Positions 50,970-61,137 are shown, numbered from the stretch's first letter. The stretch is DNA of 64,000 bases from Oxalobacter formigenes (GCF_002127965.1 NZ_CP018787.1:1488001-1552000); one strand, 5' to 3'. Program-made: numbers and translations. The notes: generated from the letters alone by a model not told the origin.

Positions 50970-53684
50970 CTAGAGCCATTCGTGATATTTGCGGATATAA
51001 GCCACTTTCACGACTTCAACGAGCAGAACGTAACCTGCAATGATCGCGAAAAGCCAGGCAAAATAAATGCCCGGCAATGGCGTCAGGCCGATGGCGGCGC
51101 CAAAGGCCGTGTACGGAATGAACGTCGTCAGGGCGATCCCGGCAGCACTGGCCAGGATGACTGGCATCGATGCCCTGCTTTCAATGAAGGGTACGTGCGG
51201 TGTCCGGATCATTTGCATGATGAGTGTCTGGCTCCACATGGATTCGATGAACCAGCCAGCCTGAAAGAGCGCGATGAACAGGATCTGCCGTTCGACTCCA
51301 AGGGTATGGAAAGGCCCGCCCACGACAGCCGGACAGATGACGAAGAACATCAGCAAAAACGTCAGGATATCGAAAATGGAACTGACCGGCCCGATATGCA
51401 GCATGAAACGGCCAATGGAAGACGCTTCCCATTTCTTCGGTTCCATCAGTTCGGTCTTGTCGACGTTATCCCAGGGCAAGGCGACGTTGACGCCATCATA
51501 GATCAGGTTCAGCAGGATGATCTGGACGGCTGCCATCGGCAGAAACGGCAGGAAAATACTGGCGGCCAGTACGGAAAACATGTTCCCGAAGTTCGAGCTG
51601 GTCGTCATCTTGATGTACTTGATCATGTTGCCGTAGGTCTTGCGTCCTTCGACGACGCCCTGTTCCAGCACCATCAGGTCTTTTTCCAGCAGGATGACGT
51701 CAGCGGACTCCTTGGCGATATCGACAGCGGTATCGACGGAAATGCCGACGTCGGAGGCTTTCATGGCCGAGGCGTCGTTGATGCCGTCGCCCATGTAGCC
51801 GACGACATGCCCGTTTTCGCGCAGCATGCTGACGATGCGCGCTTTCTGCTGAGGCGACAGTTTGGCGAAAACGTCCGTTTTTTCGACGGTATCGGACAAA
51901 GTGGCGTCGTCCATGTCTTCAACGTCGCTGCCGAGGACGATCTTGCCGGTTTTCATGCCGACCTGACGGCAGATGGCACTGGTCACGAGGTCGTTGTCGC
52001 CGGTCAGGATCTTGACGTTGACACCGTGCGCGTTCAGTGCGGCAATCGCGGCCTGTGCGCTTTCTTTCGGCGGGTCGAGGAAAGCCAGATACCCCATCAA
52101 TACCATATCGGATTCATCGGCCACTGAAAAAGTCGGCGTTTTGACGGTCGAGCTTTTCCGGGCGATGGCAATGACGCGCATGCCGTCGTCATTCAGGTTT
52201 TCTACCATGATCCGGATTTCATCGATGATGGTATCGGTCAGTTCGATGACTTCCCCGCGGTATTCGGCATACCGGCAGACGGAAAGCATTTCCTCGACTG
52301 CGCCTTTGGTGATCAAAGTCGTCCCGCCATCCGGACTCGTGACGACGACGCTCATGCGACGGCGTTCGAAATCGAAGGGAATTTCATCGATTTTGGCATA
52401 GCTGGTCGACAGCCTTCTGAGAGAGGGTTCGTTTTCGCTTTCCTCGTTTGTCCGCTCGATGATGGAAATGTCCATCAGGTTTTTGAGGCCGGTCTGGTAA
52501 AAGCTGTTCAAAAAGGCAAATGACAGGACGCGCACGTCTTCGGTGCCGTGAATGTCCAGATGGCGTTCAAGGATGACCTTGTCGCGCGTCAGCGTCCCGG
52601 TCTTGTCGGTGCAGAGAACGTTCATCGATCCCAGGTTCTGGATGGAAGACAGGTTCTTGATGATGGTTTTCTTTTTGCTCATCGCAACCGCCCCTCTCGC
52701 CAGACAGGTCGTGACGATCATCGGCAGCATTTCTGGCGTGAGTCCCACGGCTATCGAGATGGCGAAGAGCAGCGCTTCCATCCAGTCGTCCTTGGTGATG
52801 CCGTTGATGACGAATACGATGGGCACCATGACGAGCATGAAGCGGATCAACAACCATGAGACGGAGCTGATGCCTTTTTCAAAACCGGTCGGTTCGCGTT
52901 TGGCGTCGAGCGATTTGGCGATACCGCCGAAAAGGGTCTGGTTTCCGGTCAGGATGACGACGGCTTCGGCACTGCCGCTGATGACGTTGCTGCCCATGAA
53001 AGCCAGATTGCTGCACTCGGTGACGGCTTTTCCGTCTGAAATGTCGACGACATGAGGCGTCTTTTCGACCGGTTCACTCTCTCCCGTCATGGCGGACTGG
53101 GAGATGAAAAGGTCTTTGGCCTTGATGATGCGGCAGTCGGCAGGAACCATGTCACCTGCAGCCAGAAGGACGATATCGCCGACGACGACGTCTTCCATCG
53201 GAATTTCCTGTCTGCCGGTGTATTGCCGGAGGACGGCCGTTGTGTTCTTGACCATACTGGTCAGTTTTTCGGCGGCGTTATTGCTGCGCGTTTCCTGCAC
53301 GAAACGCAAGACGCCGGACAAAAGAACCATCGTCAGGATGACGACGATTGTCATGAAGTCCTGTTCGCCTGTCGATGGCAAGACGACGTCGGTCACGAAA
53401 GATACGGCAGCCAGTACGGTCAATATTGCCGTAAACGGGTTGATGAACGCTTCCGCAAGCCGTCTGGGAAACGATTTGTGTTTGCCGGTGTCAACGAGGT
53501 TGCTGCCCCAGTCTTCCCGGTTTCTTTCTACTGTTTCTGGGTTGGCGATGCCATCACAACCCGAGTGGTAAGCGCGCAAGACGTCCTCTGCGGGAAGTGT
53601 TGCGTCGTACATGAGCCGTTGAAAAGCAGCGTTCGGTTTGACTGCTTTTGGCAATCTGATAGTGGATACGGTTTTGCCGTTCAT
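50970..53684 (-). CDS. mgtA: Magnesium-importing P-type ATPase
   Basis: 904 residues of the P3B type. It has the actuator motif [10 protein letters not shown], phosphorylation site [12 protein letters not shown], hinge [20 protein letters not shown] and about ten membrane segments. TM6 reads [16 protein letters not shown], close to the conserved LPWD segment of MgtA/MgtB. It imports Mg2+ under limitation. GGAGG lies before the ATG. A short leader peptide with Asp-Pro-Asp directly after Met lies 118 bases upstream, suggesting MgtL-type control. Confidence 0.93.
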   Translation of the reverse strand: MNGKTVSTIRLPKAVKPNAAFQRLMYDATLPAEDVLRAYHSGCDGIANPETVERNREDWGSNLVDTGKHKSFPRRLAEAFINPFTAILTVLAAVSFVTDVVLPSTGEQDFMTIVVILTMVLLSGVLRFVQETRSNNAAEKLTSMVKNTTAVLRQYTGRQEIPMEDVVVGDIVLLAAGDMVPADCRIIKAKDLFISQSAMTGESEPVEKTPHVVDISDGKAVTECSNLAFMGSNVISGSAEAVVILTGNQTLFGGIAKSLDAKREPTGFEKGISSVSWLLIRFMLVMVPIVFVINGITKDDWMEALLFAISIAVGLTPEMLPMIVTTCLARGAVAMSKKKTIIKNLSSIQNLGSMNVLCTDKTGTLTRDKVILERHLDIHGTEDVRVLSFAFLNSFYQTGLKNLMDISIIERTNEESENEPSLRRLSTSYAKIDEIPFDFERRRMSVVVTSPDGGTTLITKGAVEEMLSVCRYAEYRGEVIELTDTIIDEIRIMVENLNDDGMRVIAIARKSSTVKTPTFSVADESDMVLMGYLAFLDPPKESAQAAIAALNAHGVNVKILTGDNDLVTSAICRQVGMKTGKIVLGSDVEDMDDATLSDTVEKTDVFAKLSPQQKARIVSMLRENGHVVGYMGDGINDASAMKASDVGISVDTAVDIAKESADVILLEKDLMVLEQGVVEGRKTYGNMIKYIKMTTSSNFGNMFSVLAASIFLPFLPMAAVQIILLNLIYDGVNVALPWDNVDKTELMEPKKWEASSIGRFMLHIGPVSSIFDILTFLLMFFVICPAVVGGPFHTLGVERQILFIALFQAGWFIESMWSQTLIMQMIRTPHVPFIESRASMPVILASAAGIALTTFIPYTAFGAAIGLTPLPGIYFAWLFAIIAGYVLLVEVVKVAYIRKYHEWL

Positions 53685-53788
53685 GATTGTTCCTCCAGCT
53701 GTTTTTATTTTTCTGGATGGGCTGGGTCGTGCACAGACCGACCGACTGGCAAAACGAAAGGATGGTGGGCGAAAAAACGTCGCTTGAA

Positions 53789-53804
53789 AGTTGCCCTGGC
53801 AACT
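53789..53804 (-). promoter_or_regulatory. Hairpin overlapping the leader-peptide stop
   Basis: AGTTGCC-ag-GGCAACT overlaps the TAG of the leader peptide; a run of six Ts follows 11 bases further on (53772-53777). It could form a ribosome-controlled attenuator. Confidence 0.45.
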
Positions 53805-53862
53805 AAAAATCGCTGACGATATGCCCGTCAGGTCTGGTCATACTGCTACTGTCCGGGTCCAT
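53803..53862 (-). CDS. MgtL-like leader peptide
   Basis: A 19-residue frame, [19 protein letters not shown], with AAGGTG five bases before the ATG, in the leader of mgtA. In Salmonella and E. coli the mgtA leader peptide MgtL begins with alternating acidic and proline residues; these destabilise the translating ribosome at low Mg2+ and let mgtA be transcribed. The Met-Asp-Pro-Asp start fits that principle although the rest differs. It is too short to be convincing by length alone; position and N-terminus are the support. Confidence 0.55.
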   Translation of the reverse strand: MDPDSSSMTRPDGHIVSDF

Positions 53863-54162
53863 TTTTTCACCTTGAGTGAAGGTTGTTGAAAAGGCTGAAA
53901 CGATGTTCCAGCCACCATATTCGACGGGATTCACTTTAATCCTGTTTGCACAGGTCATCAAGCATAATACCGCTGAAAAGCATCGCGAGTTTAAGGATGC
54001 ATCAAACGAATGTCAACCCGTTATCCGTTTTATTTTTCCAGAAAAAACAGGATGTGGCGTTTATGTCTGACATTTAACCGGAAACTTTCCGCCATGAAAT
54101 TTTTGCTGCCGGAAAAGTATCGTCAAGCCGCAGCGAATGACTTATTGAAGGCAGCAAGAACA
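53863..54162. other. Intergenic region upstream of mgtA
   Basis: Presumed promoter region for the mgtA leader. No credible gene: the open frames here lack ribosome-binding sites and protein-like composition. Confidence 0.35.
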
Positions 54163-54194
54163 AAAAATCCGGCAGGTCATTGCCTGCCGGATTT
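54163..54194 (-). terminator. Terminator of the OmpH-like gene
   Basis: CCGGCAGG...CCTGCCGG followed leftward by a T-rich stretch, directly past the stop at 54215. Confidence 0.75.
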
Positions 54195-54214
54195 TCATGA
54201 GCCAGACCTTTACA

Positions 54215-54733
54215 TCAGGCGGGCGTCTTGTTGATCCTTACACGAGGCATGGGCGGGAACGAGGGCTTGTACCAGTCCACTTCGACCATGATCTGTCTGG
54301 TCACGTCGGCATGCTTGTTATACCCGAGGGTATCGTCGGCTGGCACGACGGCGGCGACGCCCCTGTTCTTTTTCAGCCATGAACGGACGGCGGCACTGAC
54401 GATATCGCCGATTTCATTGTCCAGTTTTTTCTGGTACAGCGCCATTTGCTGCTGGTAAAAGGATTGCGCCTGTGCAATGGCACGCGCTCCTTCAGGTGTG
54501 TTTTCCCGACCGCGGTACATGGTTCTCACATCGTCGATGCCTCTATGAAGGATGGTTTGTACCGTTTTGATATATTGGGCGGCGGCGCGACCCGGGAGTG
54601 AGCGTTCGGCCAGCGCTTCCATGTCGAGAACGACCACGGGTTTCCGGGTTGTCTCGCGGTGTTTTTTGATAGCCTTGCAAGCGACTGGAATCAGTACGGC
54701 AGCCACGGCCAGCATCAGTCCCATACGTTTCAT
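54215..54733 (-). CDS. OmpH/Skp-like exported protein
   Basis: 172 residues with an N-terminal hydrophobic signal or anchor (LMLAVAAVLIPVACKA). It has the Skp/OmpH layout: VVVLDMEALAERSLPGRAAA, a long helical hairpin (QSFYQQQMALYQKKLDNEI) and a returning strand GVAAVVPADDTLGYNKHADVT followed by QIMVEVD. Skp is a periplasmic chaperone; this is a diverged relative, not the bamA-linked gene. It is monocistronic with its own terminator. Confidence 0.7.
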   Translation of the reverse strand: MKRMGLMLAVAAVLIPVACKAIKKHRETTRKPVVVLDMEALAERSLPGRAAAQYIKTVQTILHRGIDDVRTMYRGRENTPEGARAIAQAQSFYQQQMALYQKKLDNEIGDIVSAAVRSWLKKNRGVAAVVPADDTLGYNKHADVTRQIMVEVDWYKPSFPPMPRVRINKTPA

Positions 54734-54955
54734 GGTATTCGATTCCCTTCCAATGTTTGACAGAAAAACGATTCGCTTTCTAAAAATATCACTTTTAAGC
54801 CTATTCCGGTTTATCCAAACATGAAAATTTCAGTTTCAGAGGGAGAAAATGCTTTTTTTGTATCGTATGAGGCACGTTTTTTCCTCTTTATGCCCTCTCA
54901 TTTTGCCAATCGATTGTGACGGTTTGAATTCGGCTTTTCCTGTTTTCTCCGGAAA

Positions 54956-56206
54956 TCAGGAAGAGACGTTTTTTGTTTCCCATGAGCTGAACACGAAAGC
55001 CTTCTGGCGCATCCATGCATAAACGGCAACGGCTATCGTTATGATCATATTGAAGGCAAACGGGAATTCCTGCGACGAAAAACCCAGCAGGCCTGCAAAA
55101 AAGCTGATGATGAATGGACATAGCAAAATGGCGATATAGTTCATGGCCATGATATAGGCGAGTGCCATCGTGACTTTTTTCGGAACGGCCATGTGCGTGG
55201 CTTTTTCATAAACCCAGGGCTGGATGACGCCATAGCCCAGACCGGCCAGTATGCAACCGGGGGCAATCAGCCATTCGATCGGGGCGATCAGGATCAATCC
55301 AAGTCCAATCGCCATGGAAAGGTAACTGAAGAAAAGCGTGGTGTCTTTCAATTTCGCCACAATGGGCTTCAGTATCAGCCCCGGCAGCATGATGGCAAGG
55401 AAAAACAGGGAAATCATGGTTCCGGCGTTGCCGCTGGTGAAATGGTGTTCTTCCATCAGAAACGGCAGGTTGTACACGACGACAAGGTTCAGGTATGTCC
55501 CCAGACCGTACAGGATCATGGTTTCGATCAGATTGCCGACCATGAAACCGGATTTTGTCTTGACGGTCGATTCGGTGTTCCTGTCTGCCGAAACGAGCAT
55601 GCTGGTGCTTCCGGCATTCTTGTCATCTTTCATGCTTCGCGCCAGAAAGACCGACAGGACAAGCGAAATGGCGGGCAAAAGGTAAACGACAAACGGCCAG
55701 CGCCAGTTCACTTCGGCCAGATAGCCGGTGACGACGGTTGCGATGACGAGGGTCAGGTTGGTGATGGCAGAACTGTAGCCGAACTGTTTCAGGCGTTCGT
55801 CCCCGACGAAGAAGTGGGAAATCAAACCGGTAGAGAGCGGCACGATCAGGCCGGAACCGATCCCCAATATGGCGGAAACGACGATCAGCTGCCACATCTG
55901 GTTGGAAAGAAAATACAGGATACCCGAGAGCAGGAATATACCGAGCCCGACGCGGAGCAAGACCATGTTGTTGACTTTTTCAGTCAGCCGCCCGGCGATG
56001 AGGACAAACGGGATGATCATCAGGGACGGCAAGGAAGTCAACATCTGGATATCCAGTTCGCTGGAGCTGGGAAAAATATTGGTCAGCTGCCCCAGAATCG
56101 GCGATACGGCCAGCCCGGGCAAGGCGTTCAGGGCAGAAATGGACCAGATCCCGATCAGGGTAATAAGTGATATGGTTGTCGCCCCCACACCCGTTTTGAT
56201 TTTCAT
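54956..56206 (-). CDS. MFS transporter
   Basis: 416 residues, about twelve membrane segments. The loop 2-3 motif is AGRLTEKVNNMVLLRVG, and TM4 has GIGSGLIVPLSTGLIS. The central loop (residues ~195-215) is hydrophilic. The start at 56206 has GGAAG six bases upstream. The subfamily and substrate are not evident; it resembles arabinose-efflux-type permeases of Gram-positive and gut bacteria. Confidence 0.82.
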   Translation of the reverse strand: MKIKTGVGATTISLITLIGIWSISALNALPGLAVSPILGQLTNIFPSSSELDIQMLTSLPSLMIIPFVLIAGRLTEKVNNMVLLRVGLGIFLLSGILYFLSNQMWQLIVVSAILGIGSGLIVPLSTGLISHFFVGDERLKQFGYSSAITNLTLVIATVVTGYLAEVNWRWPFVVYLLPAISLVLSVFLARSMKDDKNAGSTSMLVSADRNTESTVKTKSGFMVGNLIETMILYGLGTYLNLVVVYNLPFLMEEHHFTSGNAGTMISLFFLAIMLPGLILKPIVAKLKDTTLFFSYLSMAIGLGLILIAPIEWLIAPGCILAGLGYGVIQPWVYEKATHMAVPKKVTMALAYIMAMNYIAILLCPFIISFFAGLLGFSSQEFPFAFNMIITIAVAVYAWMRQKAFVFSSWETKNVSS

Positions 56207-56607
56207 GACGTCTTCCATCCAGTTCGTTAGTCTTAGCCATCAGGCGATCAGACTTCAGTAAACCAGATTTATCCGAATCGGATTTGCGCTAGCTCATTGC
56301 TTTGGAATTTGTAACAAAAATTTGGGAAAATGAAACGTTCAGGTGACAAAAAAGAGAAAAATACGGCTGTTTCAATCGGCTCCATTCCTCCTGTATATTG
56401 GCGAACAAAGTCTTCATGCCGCGATGGAAACAACACCGGACAGGCTTGACATTCCTTCTGTCAGGGCACCTGATCCGGTTTTATCTCAAAGACGAAGCGG
56501 TTCAATTCGTTTATATTGAAGCCGAACCGGATAGCTCTTCCGTTTCAGAGCAGAAGAGCATGCTTTTTGAAAATGACGTACCCATTTTATTCATCATTCA
56601 TCGATCC

Positions 56608-57858
56608 ATGACCAGTCTGCCCAAATTCCTGCGTTTTGCCCTGATCGTCCTGCTGCTTGGCGTCGTGGCCGGCCTGATCGGTATGCTGCTGGGCTACGTA
56701 CTGTTTGAAACCCAGTCTCTGGCTTTCGGTTACAGCGCAGGGCCTGACCACGAAAACTATCTGGAAGCGATACAGGCAACCTCCCCTCTGCGGCGGGTAA
56801 TCGCTCTTGTCGTTTGCGGGCTGATCGGCGGCATCGGCTGGTTTCTGCTGGCCCGCTATGGCAAAAAAACAGTCAGCCTCAAACAGGCCGTCAATGCGGA
56901 AAAACCGCATATGCCTGGCATTGAAACCGTCGCAAACGCCCTTTTACAGATCGTCACCATCGGTATCGGCTCGCCATTAGGCAAGGAAGGCGCACCGCGC
57001 ATGGTCGGCGCACTGGTGGCGAACCGGGTCGGCAACTGGTTCCGGCTCGACCATGAGGACACACGGCTTTTGATGGCGGCCTGTGCCGGTGGCGGCTTTG
57101 CCGCGATATACAATATCCCGGTCGCCGGGGCACTGTTCGCACTTGAAGTGCTGTTAATGGGCGCCCGGCTCCGCTGGATCGTCGTCTCGTTTTCCATATC
57201 CGTCATCGCAGCCTTCACGGCACGATGGGGACTCGGTAACGTTCATCAATATACGATTGTGTCGCCCCTGAACTTCGGCTGGGATTTATTGCTCTGGGCG
57301 CTGGCAACAGGGCCGCTATTCGCCTGCAGCGCCCTCATTTTCATACGCATTACCGATGAAGCCCGTGCGAAAGCGCCCACGCAATACAAGATCATTGTCT
57401 TCAACATGTTCAACTTCACGATACTGGGGATATTGATGATCTTTTTGCCCGAACTGGCAGGCAACGGCAGGATCGCGGCGCAACTCGGTTTTACCGGGCA
57501 GATGACGGTCATCTTCGCCACCGTACTGCTGGCAGGAAAGGTGCTGGTCGAATGGGGCAGCCTGCGTGCCGGTGCACAGGGTGGACTGTTGACGCCCAGT
57601 CTGGCCAACGGTGCCCTTCTGGCGATCATCACGGCCGGGGCATGGAGTCATTTTTTCCCGGATAACGCTTTGGGAGCATTCGCCATTGTGGGCGCATCCA
57701 CTTTTCTGGGCATCGCCCGGAAAATGCCGATTACCGCAATTGTCCTGTTGCTTGAAATGACGCAGGTCGATCTGAAACTGGCTGTTCCGATGGTGGTTTG
57801 CATGGGATCGGCAAAACTGACGGAAATGCTCTGGACGCGTTATCGGGTCCGGTTATGA
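56608..57858 (+). CDS. ClC-type chloride channel/antiporter
   Basis: 416 residues from the preferred start at 56608; the open frame extends to 56398, and an ATG at 56560 is also possible. About ten or more membrane helices. ClC motifs: GIGSPLGKEGAPRMVGAL, including the gating glutamate of GKEG, then AACAGGGFAAIYNIPVAGALF (split across the helix) and GAQGGLLTPSLANGA. It has no CBS domains. It is probably a proton-coupled chloride antiporter. No fluoride riboswitch was seen upstream. Confidence 0.85.
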   Translation: MTSLPKFLRFALIVLLLGVVAGLIGMLLGYVLFETQSLAFGYSAGPDHENYLEAIQATSPLRRVIALVVCGLIGGIGWFLLARYGKKTVSLKQAVNAEKPHMPGIETVANALLQIVTIGIGSPLGKEGAPRMVGALVANRVGNWFRLDHEDTRLLMAACAGGGFAAIYNIPVAGALFALEVLLMGARLRWIVVSFSISVIAAFTARWGLGNVHQYTIVSPLNFGWDLLLWALATGPLFACSALIFIRITDEARAKAPTQYKIIVFNMFNFTILGILMIFLPELAGNGRIAAQLGFTGQMTVIFATVLLAGKVLVEWGSLRAGAQGGLLTPSLANGALLAIITAGAWSHFFPDNALGAFAIVGASTFLGIARKMPITAIVLLLEMTQVDLKLAVPMVVCMGSAKLTEMLWTRYRVRL

Positions 57859-58019
57859 AAACGGTTAATAATGACAGATCATTATTTCAATCGTTCAGGA
57901 TATAAAGATAATGAAACGGTTTGAAGATTTTTATAATGTTTTTCTGAAATATCGGCTTGATATGAAAAATATTGTCTTTGCGTTACTTTATAAACCGGAT
58001 AGAACAAAAAATTATTTCA

Positions 58020-58904
58020 TCAGAACCAGATTCGCTCTATTTTTTCGATAATGCTCATTGACTCGGGAGCCAGTTCTCCTGTTTTACGGCGGGTTTCCCG
58101 GGCTTTTTCAGCCCAGTAATGCGCTTTTTCATCGTCTCTCGGCAAACCCAATCGGTTGAGGTGATAGGCTTCATACAATCGTTCCATCGCCATTGCATTT
58201 CCATTTTCAGCCCCCTTGAAATACCAGTAAACAGCCTGCTTGTAATCTTTTGGAACGCCGGTACCATTTTCATAATCACGTGCCAGATTATATTGGGCTA
58301 TATCATCACCTAATTTAGCCGCCCGTGTATTCAGTTCTGCTGATTTAGCATAATCTTTCGGGCCGCCCCATCCCCGATAATAAAGAAGTCCCAAATTCGT
58401 CATAGCACCCTTGTGTCCCTGCAAAACGGCTTTTTCATACCATTCCCTGGCTTTTTTGTAATCCCGTTTTGTTCCTCTTCCTCTGGCATACATAATCCCA
58501 ATATTATATTGGGCATTCTTGTATCCATTTTCAGCTGCATACATATACCATTTGAACGCTTTTTCTTTATCCTGTTTGACAATCAGTCCAAGGTCATACA
58601 TGGTTCCCATTCCATACTGTCCTCTCGGATTGTTTTGTCTGGCTGACTCCAGAAATAAATCAAATGCCTTTTGAATGTCTTTCGGAACGGCTAAACCTTC
58701 ACGATACATGTATCCCAATGCAGCCTGAACGTCCGGATTTTTTTGCGCAACCGGTTTCTGAAAATAAGGCAATGCCTTTTCATATTCCTGTTTTTTGAAC
58801 AGCTTTAATCCTTTTTCTATATCACCGGCAAACACATTTATACAAAATGATAAAAGAAAAAGGATAAATATAATTTTTGCATTCTTGAAAGAACGATTGA
58901 TCAT
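58020..58904 (-). CDS. Exported Sel1-repeat protein, second of a tandem pair
   Basis: 294 residues with a signal peptide (IIFILFLLSFCINVFAG) and six Sel1-type repeats (for example QAALGYMYREGLAV, AQYNIGIMYARGRGT, AMTNLGLLYYRGWGG). The last ~75 residues (AVYWYFKGAENGNAMAMERL, HYWAEKARETRRKTGE) are almost identical to the next gene. It follows its paralogue after 51 bases and both follow the large unknown gene at 59.9 kb. Likely periplasmic; an immunity-type role is inferred. Confidence 0.82.
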   Translation of the reverse strand: MINRSFKNAKIIFILFLLSFCINVFAGDIEKGLKLFKKQEYEKALPYFQKPVAQKNPDVQAALGYMYREGLAVPKDIQKAFDLFLESARQNNPRGQYGMGTMYDLGLIVKQDKEKAFKWYMYAAENGYKNAQYNIGIMYARGRGTKRDYKKAREWYEKAVLQGHKGAMTNLGLLYYRGWGGPKDYAKSAELNTRAAKLGDDIAQYNLARDYENGTGVPKDYKQAVYWYFKGAENGNAMAMERLYEAYHLNRLGLPRDDEKAHYWAEKARETRRKTGELAPESMSIIEKIERIWF

Positions 58905-58955
58905 ATTTATCCAATTTTGAGCTTGAAAAACAATTTGTTTTGGAAAATGGTGGTA

Positions 58956-59843
58956 TCAGAACCAGATCATTCTGACTTTTTCAATGACAGACAATGAACG
59001 CGGATCGACTTCTCCCGTTTTTCGACGGGTTTCCCGGGCTTTCTCAGCCCAGTAATGGGCTTTTTCATCGTCTCTCTTCAGACCCAATCGGTTGAGGTGA
59101 TAGGCTTCATAAAGACGTTCCATAGCCATGGGATCACCGTTTTCAGCGGCTTTAAAGTACCAGTAAACGGCTTGCTTGTAGTCTTTGGGAACACCTGTTC
59201 CATCTTCGTAATCCCGGCCCAGATTGAACTGTCCTTTTCTGTTTCCCAACGCTGCCGCCCGTTTGTCCAGTTCCGCTGCTTTATTACGATCTTTTTTTAC
59301 GCCTTTTCCCCAATAATACATAAAGGATAAACCAACCATGGCATTCGAATGTCCTTGAATCATTGCTTTTTCATACCATTCTCTGGCTTTTTTGTAATCT
59401 TTAGGAATTCCCTCTCCATGTACATAAGACCAGGCTACATTATTTTGAGCAGAACTATAACCATTCTCAGCTGCGTATAGATACCATTTAAACGCTTTTT
59501 CCTTATTACGTTTAACAAAAAATCCACGATCATACATACTTCCTACGCCGAACTGTCCCTTGGGATTGGATTGTTTGGCAGACTCCAGAAATAACATAAA
59601 CGCTTTCTGATAATCTTTTTCGACTCCCAGCCCATCCCGATACATATATCCTAATGCCGCTTGTACTCGAGGATCGTTTTTGGAATGTGATGCTTCCAGA
59701 TAGGGTAACGCTTTTTCGAATTGTTTTTTTTGAAATAAATCCAGTCCTTGGTTTATGGTATCGGCGGCTTCAAGGTTCAGGCTGAATGAAACCAAAGAGA
59801 GGATAAATATAATTCTGATATTTTTAAATAAAAAATCAACCAT
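58956..59843 (-). CDS. Exported Sel1-repeat protein, first of a tandem pair
   Basis: 295 residues with a signal peptide (IIFILSLVSFSLNLEAA) and six Sel1-type repeats (QAALGYMYRDGLGV, AQNNVAWSYVHGEGI, AMVGLSFMYYWGKGV, and others). AGAGGA precedes the ATG. It lies 81 bases downstream of the large unknown gene and directly before its paralogue. The repeat region differs more from the paralogue than the N- and C-terminal ends do, as expected if the repeats contact a partner. Confidence 0.82.
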   Translation of the reverse strand: MVDFLFKNIRIIFILSLVSFSLNLEAADTINQGLDLFQKKQFEKALPYLEASHSKNDPRVQAALGYMYRDGLGVEKDYQKAFMLFLESAKQSNPKGQFGVGSMYDRGFFVKRNKEKAFKWYLYAAENGYSSAQNNVAWSYVHGEGIPKDYKKAREWYEKAMIQGHSNAMVGLSFMYYWGKGVKKDRNKAAELDKRAAALGNRKGQFNLGRDYEDGTGVPKDYKQAVYWYFKAAENGDPMAMERLYEAYHLNRLGLKRDDEKAHYWAEKARETRRKTGEVDPRSLSVIEKVRMIWF

Positions 59844-59924
59844 ATTTATCCTCTGTCAAATTTAAATAAAAATTATTTTAGCGTTAAATTTAAAACTAAT
59901 AAATATTTATTCATTCTATTAAAT

Positions 59925-61109
59925 TTATTCATCATCTTTATTATATGGATTATGTTTGCCCATCCACTGATCCGTCCCATACCGTATTGCCTGTCCGGCT
60001 GCGTGTGCACCAAGCTTGGTCCAATCGTTTTTGCCATAGGGATTGAAGGTTCTGTTCAAGAATGGCAATTCCCGGGCGGTCGCATTGAGCGCCCCTCCCA
60101 CCACGGCTTTTGGATAGTTTGACTGGCCCGTTTGCTGTTTGATTCCGGAATGGTTCAATGCCGTTTGATAGGTGGTTCCCCCTGCGAGTCTTGATGCCAG
60201 TGGTGCCGCTTCGATGAACGGCCTTAATGCAGCAATGGCTGCGTACGGCGCTTTCGATCCCAGTGATTCGTAAAAGTATTGGGACAGATTATTGAGGGTG
60301 TTTTCAGCATTGTCGTTATCCCAGATATCTTTCAGGTGCATGGAATGATCTTCGTACCGATCGAGTTCACGCTGAAAGCTGTCTCTTTTCATTTCGGCAT
60401 GATCCAATGCCGTATTGTCGATGCTCCCTTCCGGCGCAACGGCTCTTGCTGCATCCCCGGCGATGGTGCCCGCACTCCAGAAGGCGCTTTGGGGCTTGGT
60501 GACGAATTCGTTTTTGAATCCGCCAGTGACCAGTCCCAGTTTGTCTTTTCCGTTGACGGTGGTCTCGATTGGCTGGTCAAGTGTCCCCTGAATGGCATCA
60601 TGCCTCATCTTTTCAAAAAGCTTTTTCAACATTAATGCCGCGCTTTCGTCCTGATGTTCGGCCTGACTTTTTCCGTATACGTCGATGCCTTTTTTCACGA
60701 TGTCGGGAACGGGGTTTTCCGCTCGCGACAGGTGTTCGTCGGCGTTGAGTTTCATGCCGTAGGCGATCTGTTTCCCCGCTTTGGCCACGCCACGGTTGAC
60801 GGCATCGGTCAGGTTTTTTCCGTATGACTGGCCTGTCGCGTCCTGTTGGGCATGGACGTTGTCAGAGTCGTCTGCCAGCCCCATTTGCACAAGGTGTTTC
60901 ATGGTGACGGAATTCTCCGGTGTGACGGGATCGTGATAGCCGATCATGCGGGTTCGACGGACGGCGGTTGTCCCGGTTTTCGGGGTATTTCTGATTTGTC
61001 CGCTCATGCCGGATTGACGCTGGCTGTTTTCTCCGGTCTCGGCGTGTAGATTGTCACTCTGGTTTTGCTGGTTGAAGGTGTTCCAGTATTCCTCGTCAAA
61101 GAGTCCCAT
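59925..61109 (-). CDS. Large hydrophilic protein paired with Sel1 proteins (copy B)
   Basis: 394 residues, no signal peptide, very strong AAGGAG before the start. Motifs shared with the broken gene at 32-33.5 kb: IGYHDPVTPEN near residue 55, VNGKDKLG and NEFVTKP near residue 190, and ESLGSKAPYAA near residue 285. A hydrophobic alanine-rich stretch follows (AAIAALRPFIEAAPLASRLAG). The C-terminus is basic and aromatic (FNPYGKNDWTKLGAHAAGQ). No known family recognised. It is followed by two exported Sel1 genes. A terminator-like hairpin lies just before the ribosome-binding site. Confidence 0.68.
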   Translation of the reverse strand: MGLFDEEYWNTFNQQNQSDNLHAETGENSQRQSGMSGQIRNTPKTGTTAVRRTRMIGYHDPVTPENSVTMKHLVQMGLADDSDNVHAQQDATGQSYGKNLTDAVNRGVAKAGKQIAYGMKLNADEHLSRAENPVPDIVKKGIDVYGKSQAEHQDESAALMLKKLFEKMRHDAIQGTLDQPIETTVNGKDKLGLVTGGFKNEFVTKPQSAFWSAGTIAGDAARAVAPEGSIDNTALDHAEMKRDSFQRELDRYEDHSMHLKDIWDNDNAENTLNNLSQYFYESLGSKAPYAAIAALRPFIEAAPLASRLAGGTTYQTALNHSGIKQQTGQSNYPKAVVGGALNATARELPFLNRTFNPYGKNDWTKLGAHAAGQAIRYGTDQWMGKHNPYNKDDE

Positions 61110-61137
61110 ATACCTCTCCTTTTTTAAAAAAGTTAAT

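Noticed and set aside
53876-54234. Rightward open frames between mgtA and the OmpH-like gene
   Set aside because: No ribosome-binding sites and no protein-like features; the second runs through a terminator.
56340-56607. Fluoride riboswitch before the ClC gene
   Set aside because: None of the conserved segments of that class is visible, and the channel motifs are of the chloride type.
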